Assembly: GCF_024362695.1 (NCBI RefSeq)
Contig: NC_065417.1
Coordinates: 12,269,001-12,333,000, forward strand
Source: Pectinophora gossypiella
Lineage: Eukaryota; Arthropoda; Insecta; Lepidoptera; Gelechiidae
DNA: 64,000 nt
Direction of reading: 5' to 3'
How positions within the stretch are numbered: position 1 is the first letter of the stretch; each line of letters opens with the position of its first letter. The position numbers were made by a program, and so were the translations under genes. Under the pieces are notes generated by a model. That model worked only from the letters and a program-made list of their open reading frames with translations, ran no database searches and was not told the DNA's origin. Positions 34,597 to 44,500 of this stretch are shown here, piece by piece.

Positions 34597-35220
34597 CATT
34601 TAGTCAGAACTTGAAAACTTTTCGAAAAAAATATGTAGCCTAAAAATTTAGAAGATTCGCGGGAAATACCAAAAGAGTTTATTTTCCTTAAAGAATTGTC
34701 AGGACAAAGTGTGTCGGGTGAGGTACTAAGTTATTACTGGTTAGTTAAGTGAATAAGTATTAGTACTCACCTACATGTATGTTCCAGGTCTGTGATATCA
34801 ACCCTTATATCGCGTCTGCCATCCTGGCGTCAGTTATGACTAAAGGAAACGTTTTATTCTTTCTAAGAAAAAAAGTCCAAAATGCGAATGTATGTGTCTT
34901 GTCTGTAAGGCAACTTTTCTCTCCTGGTCTCTCTCTCTGATTGTGTATTTATTTTATAAATTTTATTTCTATTACCTTAAATAATACTTATTATAAGAAT
35001 TTAAAAAAATCCCGCGATTCATTTTCATTTCATTTAAGTACTTACCTGTATTACACGTGTAAGGTTTTTCTTTTGTACCTCTATAAAATATGATAGATAA
35101 ATACGTCCTTTATTTGAAAATATAACTTCAAGTTTTCTTAACTGTTTGTGTAAAGTTTGAGAACCAATCGACGTCCCTGTTCACGCTTGACCAAATAAAC
35201 AAAGGCTTTACTTTTATATT
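34597..35220. other. Upstream flank of the opsin
   Basis: AT-rich, no recognised repeat. It probably holds further opsin regulatory sites, but I can name none with confidence. Confidence 0.4.
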
Positions 35221-35290
35221 TAATTAAGGAATTAAGAAGCACGCACTTTACGGCCGATATAAAACGCGTGCTACCACTATACAAATCACA
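35221..35290 (+). promoter_or_regulatory. Candidate opsin core promoter (TATA, initiator, TAAT/ATTA site)
   Basis: A TATAAAA box at 35258-35264 is followed exactly 30 bp later by an arthropod initiator-like TCACA (A at 35288). At 35221-35234, about 55-67 bp upstream of that start, lies TAATTAAGGAATTA, an imperfect palindrome of two homeodomain half-sites. Its position resembles the Pax6/homeodomain RCSI element of fly rhodopsin promoters, although the half-site spacing is not the canonical one. Inferred from spacing and motif only. Confidence 0.45.
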
Positions 35291-35446
35291 AGTGAGAAGC
35301 GACTCATGTCGGACTACTCACTTCGTCAATAAAATAACATTTAATTATAGTTTATTTTCATTATTTTAGTTCAAACAAATGTTATATTATTTATGTGACA
35401 AATCGCAGTAGAGATATCCGCCATTTTGTTGAGATAAACGCACAAA
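35288..35446 (+). other. Candidate opsin 5' UTR with two short upstream ORFs
   Basis: If transcription starts near 35288, the leader is about 159 nt and holds two upstream ATGs with short frames. One at 35305 encodes 8 residues (MSDYSLRQ) then TAA; one near 35379 encodes 10 residues (MLYYLCDKSQ) then TAG. Neither overlaps the main start at 35447. A leader intron cannot be excluded, since TTATTTTAG at about 35369 could be an acceptor. Confidence 0.35.
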
Positions 35447-35502
35447 ATGGCGTCGAATTTAACGGATTTCAACATTGGCCCCATGGCGTACCCTTTGAAA
35501 AT
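35447..35502 (+). CDS. Opsin exon 1 (start codon, residues 1-18 plus two bases of codon 19)
   Basis: A 56-nt first coding exon, too short to stand out as an ORF. The ATG sits in a strong context (CAAAATGG), and an in-frame TAA at 35435-35437 rules out a longer start. It encodes MASNLTDFNIGPMAYPLK and ends AAAAT before donor GTTAGT at 35503. Joined to exon 2 it gives PLKM-VSQEVVEHMLGW, the usual opsin N-terminal layout with one N-glycosylation site (NLT) ahead of TM1. The continuous frame and the fit to the opsin N-terminus make this the best start. Confidence 0.85.
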
Positions 35503-38500
35503 GTTAGTTTCCAATTGTAAATTTATCTAAGTGTATACTTACATTCTTACCTATTTACATTTTGTACAAATCCCCATTTACATATCCCAAAACCCTTTCA
35601 AAAGAAACAGATAAAAACTTTCTAAGGTTCTTTATAAAATCGTTCAAATATATATCCTGAACAAGTATCATAATCCTAGAGCAACATGTCTTACAGTGAT
35701 GCCAAACGATGCGTTGTGGCGTCTGAGCTGTGACATACGTTCTACATACGAGTATAAATCACAACGACATATCACACATTTCGCTAAGCACGTTCAAATC
35801 AGCCTCGCGACGACCCAATACAAGGAAGAGGCAACGTATTTGTGGTCTCTCTTGAAATTGATTCGCAGGAGTTACGTATAATCTCCTGTTACAGAACTTA
35901 GAAGAGTTTCTTGTGTCACTTCTTCTCCTCAGCCATAGCACGTTCTAAAGTGGTGGTAAATTATAGTAAGATAGAAAATAGAATTACGAATTTCCTTAAT
36001 GTATTCTCTGATGCTTCTACCTGGAACTGTCTGATTTTAAGTAAGTCAATTTGGATTCTTTTGATTCTCAGGGTATCGCAGGAGGTTGTGGAGCACATGC
36101 TAGGATGGAACATTCCAGAAGAACACCAGGAAATGGTGCACGAGCACTGGAGGAACTTCCCGGCGGTGAGCAAGTACTGGCATTATTGTCTGGCGCTCAT
36201 TTACACTATGCTGATGACCATGTCCATTACTGGGAATGGTATCGTAATCTGGATATTTAGCACGTGAGTACAATGTTTGAGCCGGCAGTAATTTGGACGC
36301 ATTTTTCATACGAATTCGTCGAACAGTAGTCCCAACCTTCCAAGTACTGAGAGAGCGCACACACTGGATGTGTGATAGTCCTTGTACACAAGTGTACATT
36401 TACGTACGATGCAAATCCGTACGAAAACGCGTTCAAATTGCGAGTAATATCTACTACTTACCACTATTTTCGACTATCTTGAATTTTGGTTATTACGCGA
36501 TAGCCTATAGAGATTAGGAGGTGTTAGTTCCTGAATAGTGCCTTTGTTAAGTTTACTCACGTTTTTAACAATATTAGTGGGGATTTCTCTTTTGATTAGT
36601 TTCTCTAATTCTACATTTAGAGTAAATAATTTGGTAGAAAACCACGCATTCTATATTCGTTAATCAGCAGTTTGTTCAAGGAAAATGTTACATAATATAT
36701 AAATACGTACTACTTACCTACTTATTTGACAATAAACTTGATTTAAACCTTGTTTGCCATCCCAATTAGGCGGCTACAAAAGTAGGTCATGACAGTCATG
36801 GTTTGGGGCGAATTAAGTGAAATTACATGGAATTTACCTCATTCGTTGTATGGAGTTTTAGAACAAAAGAACAAGCACTTAAAACTTTTTAAAACTCCTA
36901 AAATGATGCTCTCGGTTCAGCGGGCATCGAATCGGGATCGCAAACAAAAGGAAGATAAATATCGGTATAAAAATGCGCGGGAACATCGGAAACGTTTTGC
37001 GAACTCGCGAACTGGGAGGCGGTTTACAACTTCGGCGGTGACACTCGTTGAGATCTCCACACAGATGTACGAAGATTTTGGGCTGCTGAAATTAAATCGT
37101 GGAGTAGGCCGTTTGTATTTGCCCGACGATAATAATCTTGGAGTTTTCAAGACCTTGATCGTGATCTAAGTACCTTAGGTCACATCAATAGGTGCTTACC
37201 ATCAGCAGTGACTATTTTGAATAAATAAAGAACTGTACTTTTATGTGATTTTTATAGCACACACGATCAGCACAGCAGATATTTGTTCCTTTCTTTTTAC
37301 CCCGTTCACCACCGCTAATCATTCTTTAAACAAAAAGTCCTTATGGTATCTTTTCACCTAAAAATCCGAAGTAGCTTTTCGAAGATGCCTCATCCAAAAT
37401 TTCTACTTCCTCGCCAGCACTCAAGCCGTGGAGCTGGTGCGTTTAGAGACTTAATTAAATCACGTCGACGTCGGCCGACGCTCTCGATCCCATCAAATTG
37501 TTCCACATTATTAGCTCCGCCAGCTTGTGTCAAATAGTGACGAAATACCAAATCTGATTCCGGGAGATGCAAAAATATGGCCGATTCAGTTTTGAGTTTT
37601 TTACTTTTATGCCATCGATGATGATTAAGCCCCATTAAAAGGCAATTTTATACACAAACCCTTTAAAATTGTGGCGGAAAACAGTGGATGAGACTTTCCC
37701 AGAACCTCAAAAGAATAACGAGACATGGAGGTCTCGTCAGTACAGATATAGACAGTCAGAGCGACAAAATCTTGGGGAAGCAAGATAGTGTTAATGACTA
37801 AGGGAAAACCAGGCCAACACGGTTTAAGTCACATACCTCCGAAATGCATTTCTCGGGAATACGGGCTTCCTCGCGATGTTTTCCTTCACCGCTAAGCACG
37901 TAATAATCCTTTATGATCCAAACATGAACCTGAAAACGAAACTCTACAACTGGAACGAAATATAAACAACACGAACAACACTGGATGAACTCAGTTCCGT
38001 GAAGGAAAGTCACAAACCAAATCCAACTGTTAGCGGTTAACAAACTGTTTCCCGTGCAATAAAACTTGAATGCAGTTCGCAACTCCCTGATTGTGAGGCG
38101 CTCAAAGATTTAAAGCGGTAGATGTGAGTATAGCGGAAGGTGGAGAAAAAATAATGTGGAAGTTTCAGTAAGGTCACTGGGTTCTTTGTCTTGCAGGTTT
38201 GTTTCCCAAACGGGGAGCGCTGGTTCGATCCCCGGACCGGACTTTTACCAACGACTTATTAATTTACCTTTAGTGCAATTTTAAATACTTCTTCTTCTAT
38301 CGTGTGGGTTCTGAGGTGGAGTACCAACCTCATCAACCCTGGTGTCAGGGTTACTATTGAGCCGCCAGAGGCCCCTGACATGGTTCATGTAACGACTACT
38401 TACTTACATCAGTAAGTAGTCACCGGGACCAACGGCTTAACGTGCCTTCCGAAGCACGGATCATCTTACTTTTTGGACAATCAGGTGATCAGCCTGTAAT

Positions 38501-41500
38501 GTCCTAACCGAACTAGGGATCACAAAGTGATTTTTGTGATAATGTCCCCACCGGGATTCGAACCCGGGACTTCCGGATCGTGAGCCCAACGCTCAACCAC
38601 TACACCACGGAGGCCGTTTATTATTTTAAATTATTTTTAATACTGGGCTGAAAACATCTGAATGCCATCGAAATGACATGAAGAAGAAGTGCAATTTTCA
38701 CCAACTATCACGTTTGACTCACAGAAAGCTCTGATGAAACGTGGGTAAGACTTAGTTCATCTTGCGACTAATGTACCTAGATCGTGAGCTATTTCCTTAC
38801 TCTGGATTATCATGTCGCAAGGACACGTTTAATAATTTGTTTGGCTTTTGCTTAATATACAGGGCTCCGCTCTTCATCGTTCAGAAACACAGCTCTATGA
38901 TTTAAAAACCTTCTATACATTTTGTACGCTCAGTTCGATATAGAAACAAGAAGTTGACATATTTCGAGGGTTTTGTAGCTAATGTAAACCCTTGATCGCA
39001 TAAAATCGTACGTTTGTGTCTCAAAATTAGATATAAGTTGTAGATTCAGTACTTTCCAATAATCTGGAATTTCTGGTTCACTTAAATACCTATAGCCCTA
39101 TGAATAAACTCGTTTTTTTTTAAGTATTCGATGAGTGTACCTACTTACAAAAAGCAAATGTTATAAAATAGTCAATAAGATGTGTTTGCGTTTAATATTG
39201 TTAACTAATACAAAACCTACTTTAAAGTTTTTTTATTCGACATAAAATGTTAGCTTCTTTTTTTATAATTATTTTCTTTCCTTGAATAGGTATACCTTAC
39301 ATCTTTGTAGAATCTACTTAGATTCCACAACTTGAACAAACTTAGAATAAATTTCCATGCAAGAAACTTACTTAGTTCATCTTAAAGTAAGACTTCCAGT
39401 GCACTAAGTCAGTAAAGAGTTCAGACTCGTTTATCTAGGTTTTTAAGATTCTAAAGCTAAATTAAAAAGGGCTTTATCACTGAAACATAAGGTCACTACT
39501 ATATCCCAGTTGGTGTAGTCGGAGGTAAGTACATCCATCACAAGATGAACTAAGTACCCACACTTCATCGGGCTTTCTGATGGACCAACGCTACAACACT
39601 GGCATTATCACTTCTTCTTTAGTATACCACCTCTCTTTTGCTTACTCGATGATACCGACCCCGCTGGCATTGTCGACGATTTCGGCCCACTGTGATCAAT
39701 TGATTGTTTTAAATATTATCCTCTCAGACGACGACTTGAGCCGAGGTTTGCTCTGAACTGGGCAGCATCAGGCCTTTTAGGTTTAATTTTTTGTACCGGA
39801 TGAGAACCCTCAGCGCTCCGCATTTGTCCGGCCAAATAGTTAATGCCATCCGAAGAGTTTTAACATTAAATTAAAGAAACAGAGCACCGATAGTTGGTAT
39901 CTCAAAAAGCTTACACCCCACCCTAGCTCCAGGCCTCATTTAAGATAAACAGAAAGAATTGACAGCTGCCATTCAGCAGGTATAAACTCGCAATATTGTA
40001 TACCTATATTACCATCCTACATTGTTAACAAACTCATATCGTCGTTTACGGTAAGTACATATAGCGAGATGTGCGGTGGCGCAGTTGCCTAAACAATTAT
40101 TTAGAGTTTACTTATTTTGTTTCACTGCAATATCAGGCTGTTCTTTTTCTTCTATCGTGTGGGTTGTGATGTGGATTGCCCTGATGTCAAGGTTACTGTT
40201 GAGCCGCCAAAGGCCCCTGACTTGGCTCATGTGACAGCTTAACGTGCCCTCCGAAGCACGAATCATCTTACTTTTCGGACAATCAGCCTGTAATGTCGTA
40301 ACCAAACTTGGGATTACAAAGTGATTTTTGTGATATGTCATTTATTAGTTATTATTTTTGGCCAAAATGAACCTTATTAGATTAGAGTTTACTCCACCAG
40401 ACCACCACAGTTCGGTACTCGGAGTACAGCAATAAATCACAACCTAAAACTTGCTTACGGCGGAAATTAAACGCCTCAGAACGTCAAGGAGCGAAATAAA
40501 AATAAAATTCAACAAGAAACCGTTCCGCTGTAACTTTGTTGAATGGAATTTTAACGAATCTTTTATTGGTTTCCATCAATGGATTCAATCGCTTTGGACA
40601 TTGAAGACTGACAAAGTTGGGTGCTTGGAATTGCGATTATTATTCTATCCTTTCTTATCTTTCCGCTATTAATTTCCAGTGGAAGGAGAGAATGGAACTC
40701 CGAACATTCTTGGTTGTGATATTTAACGGATGGGTGATTTTCCTTCGTCTCTTCTCAACTCTTTTATGCTGTTCTGGGAGCAAATAAAAAACATGGAACA
40801 CGTTCAGCTGCTTGTCTTCCCGGACATGTCGTAAAATCCGACTAGGGATTGTGTCTTTTCTAATATAATGGACTGATCCCTTATCACCATAAGGTTCATC
40901 ATATACAGCTTACGACATCGTATCAACAGTGGTTGCAAGTTGTCTTTAATTACTTGTGGCTCTGCCCACCCCATTTGGGATTATGGGTGTGAGTTTATGT
41001 GTGGGTGTGGGTGTGGGATTATGGGTGTGGGTGTGGTTTGTTTTTTTATGTTCTCTTTTTTATTATTTTCTACTAGCAAACCATGGAAACAAATCAGGGG
41101 TTTGGAAACCAAATTGGAAACAAAGCGACAATCACAGTGATAAATAAGGTATTGACATAAAGGGGCAAAGCCCCAAAAAAAAAAACATAACATAAGCTCA
41201 CAACTCAATCTATGGGGTAGTTAGAGGTACATCCATCGCAAGAGTAACTAAGTACCCACACGACCTGGTGAGCCGTATCGTCTTCTATAATGGTCGAACC
41301 AACTGCGTTAGTGAAAATTGCACTTAAACTTAAGATAAATCAATAACTCTTTGGTGCAAGTCCGGTACGGGGTTGGAACCGGCGTTTCCCCGTTTGCGGA
41401 GCAAACTGGTGAACTAAAGGACAAGTGCTTAAGTAACTAAAACATTTTTTTAGTTCTTCCGAAAGGACTGTCTCCTTATTAAGGACTCCTGCCTCCTCGT

Positions 41501-44500
41501 CAGCTTAGTTCCATGTAAAAGGGGCTAGCCTATTGCCATTAACCGGACACAAATTCTGGAAACCAAGTGGTATATAGCCCAATCCGGGATTCGAACTCGT
41601 AATACTACTTACGATGTAATTAACGCGTTCGAGATTTTGTTGAAGTAAATCACAGACATTACTTTTCAAACAGGCGATTACGTGGTTTTCACTATAGAAA
41701 GAAAGAATAAAGAAAGAAAGCAACAAGGTGACGCACACGCGTGTTTATAATCTATTAAATATTATCGCTTCCAATTCCAGATCAAAATCGCTCCGGAGCG
41801 CGAGTAACATGTTCGTGATCAACCTAGCCATCTTTGACATGATGATGATGATGGAGATGCCACTACTGATCGTCAACTCCTTCTACCAGCGGTTGGTGGG
41901 CTACCAACTGGGATGTGACATCTACGCCGTGCTGGGCTCGCTGTCTGGCATCGGCGGCGCTATCACCAATGCTGTCATCGCTTTTGACAGATATAAGTAA
42001 GTCTTTTATAATCTGCTACACAAACTTAAGGCCTAGCAGGGTCTACACGGTTACGCTATCGCGCGCGGCGCGATTGCTGTCATAGGTTTCGACAGATAGA
42101 TGCAGCCACAGATCAAAGAAACAAGGGAGATATACCCTCAACACTAAATTACGACTCTGCATGTCGCCTGTTAACTCAGTCGTAGTCGGCGTGTGAAGCG
42201 GCCGCATCAAGACATTTTCGACTGAACCGTTATATCAATTTACTCGTCGTTCATTACGCAATAACACAAGCTATAGTTGTGGTTGTGCGATTCCAAAGAA
42301 GCAATAAATAACGTCATATGGCTATTGGTCGAAGCTCGCTATAATCACGCTGCGTGCGACAGTGTCACCGTGCAGACCCAAGTGTGTCGTGTATATGTCT
42401 TATAACAATACTTACCATGTTGCTTACAGAACGATCTCCTCTCCACTGGATGGTAGAATCAACAAAGTTCAAGCGTCTCTCCTGATTGTCTTTACATGGC
42501 TGTGGGCGCTACCATTCACCATCCTACCAGCCTTGAAGATATGGGGGCGATTCGTACCAGGTTAGTACACTTTTAAATAATAAAAAAAGAACACCTACTT
42601 CCTGCCTTTTCTATGTCAGTTAAAAAAGTGACATAGAACGGATCAATAATGCCAATGTTTATTCAGAAACAATAGGAATAGGTATTAGTCTAAATCATAA
42701 TAAAAGGAAAGGATGTTGCCGCTGTCTTGTGTCTTGGCAAACTATGAAGACATTCCATGTAGTCTGGTGAAACATTTTACCACTGTGACAAGACCAATAA
42801 AATAAAAATAAAAATGATAAATATTTCCTGAGTGAATAATCAAGGCAGGTACCGTTCCACCGTTTAAAAGAAACGGTTAAGTACATTTCTAAACAACGTA
42901 CTCGCTCAAACTATTTATAATGTTAATCAGCTCGCATCTCAACCATCACTTATAACGCTAAGGAGACCAAGTTACCTTATAACAACTACTTTATTGTTCC
43001 AAACTACTTCAGCTCAGGAAACTTCATCCAGCTCAGACGATCAAATCCGTTTAACTCAAAGTTTTGAACTCCCACAAAAACTGGACTCTAGTTATTTATA
43101 AGCGAGCACTAATTTAAATTAATAGCCCATTTTAAAGTGAGATATTGCTTTTGAAAAACTATAAATTGCTTAAGTACGTTCAACGATGTATCTGGAAAAG
43201 GAAGCGTTTAAAGCTCTAAGCCGTAAAGTTGATAATCACTCATAACTTTGACAGAAAATTGTCCTTAATTGTGATATATGAAAAACTATAATTTCGTGGC
43301 AAGAATTATGAATGGGAGAAATAATATCCTGTTATTTACGGGTGTCGTTTTGGACACCGAAATTGGTTTAGTTTTAAAACAGGACAGATTTCCTGAGTGG
43401 AAATACTGGGAGTTCGTTAAGAGAAAACTCAAGCAAAACTTTAGCATTTTTAGCGTTCCCCCGTGTACCATTTTGCGAAAGAACTGCCGTGCTTGCATCT
43501 TGAATCTAATTCACTTGCAAATTGCAAATTGAGTTGGATGAACCTACCTACTTAAAAAAAAAAATACATTGTATTCACCAGTTTTTAGAAAAAACCTGGA
43601 AAATCATTTAAAAATAAATACCTACTTCTGGCACGAACATGGCAAAATACATGATGCTATTTTCAGTGAGAATAACCAATAGTAACAGATACATCAATGC
43701 TTATTTTGCCCAGATGCGTGCTTAACAGCCAATAATTGTGTGGGACAGAATCGATGTTATGTTTCAATTATGGATGAAGCAATGAAACCAATCCCGAGGA
43801 ACTACCTAACTCAATCATATCAATTTACCCTACCGAATTGTAATATCTAAAATTATTTTGCTATTCCCACCCACTCGCGAATGACTTCAGTGAGTCACTC
43901 GTCACATTTCACATGATCGGTTTATCTCGATGTAATTGACCTATGCAAACAACGCGACAGCCGCCAGTCACAGTCACAGCTTAACAAATTTGCACCAGTT
44001 GCAAAATACCGTAGCCGATTAACTGCATCAATTGAGAGACAAATTGTTCTCATCCGGTGAGGAGGCATTGTCTTCGCAAATGTTATTGTGCTTTCACACT
44101 ATGCCAGTAAAACACGTTCTTTAGCCACCCACACACTAGTATTAAGATTCATTTGTTCTAGCTGTGAAATACTCTTCTCTACATAATAATATATATGGTA
44201 TTTATAAGTATACTCTATACCCCCTCCGGTTGATTGAAGGGAGGCCTGTATCCAGCAGTGGGACGTATATAGGCTGTTTATGTTATGTTAAGTAATACCT
44301 ACCAACTTATTTAGAAATAACTGTAGCACAATATTAAAAGAAACTTTTTTTGATAACTTAAACTTTAATAGGATAATACATCTGATATTAAAGCACAGTA
44401 GATCCCAGCCACAGACAGACGATTGATGAATGTGGAGGAAGCTAGAGAAATTTGTCAGAATCGAAGCAAATGGAATTGCACAGTCAATTACATATATATG

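Larger units (their letters stand above)
36264..41780 (+). other. Opsin intron 2 (5.5 kb), repeat-filled
   Basis: The longest intron lying wholly inside the window. It carries a LINE C-terminal remnant (36789-37228), family E (37800-38085), F (38190-38290), A (38288-38616), H (39647-39855), A (40143-40338), C (40765-41040) and F (41205-41412) elements. Stretches between these are AT-rich without recognised content. Confidence 0.8.

Noticed and set aside
35911..36071. Upstream extension of the exon 2 open frame (start MCHFF...)
   Set aside because: It crosses a good acceptor and contains no opsin-like residues. Exon 1 at 35447-35502 supplies a proper N-terminus.
36051..36260. Open frame of 69 codons overlapping opsin exon 2 in another phase
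   Set aside because: A shadow of the opsin exon; the opsin phase splices in frame to exons 1 and 3.
40940..41208. Cluster of overlapping open frames on both strands
   Set aside because: Produced by the GTGTGG microsatellite and a family C tail inside opsin intron 2.
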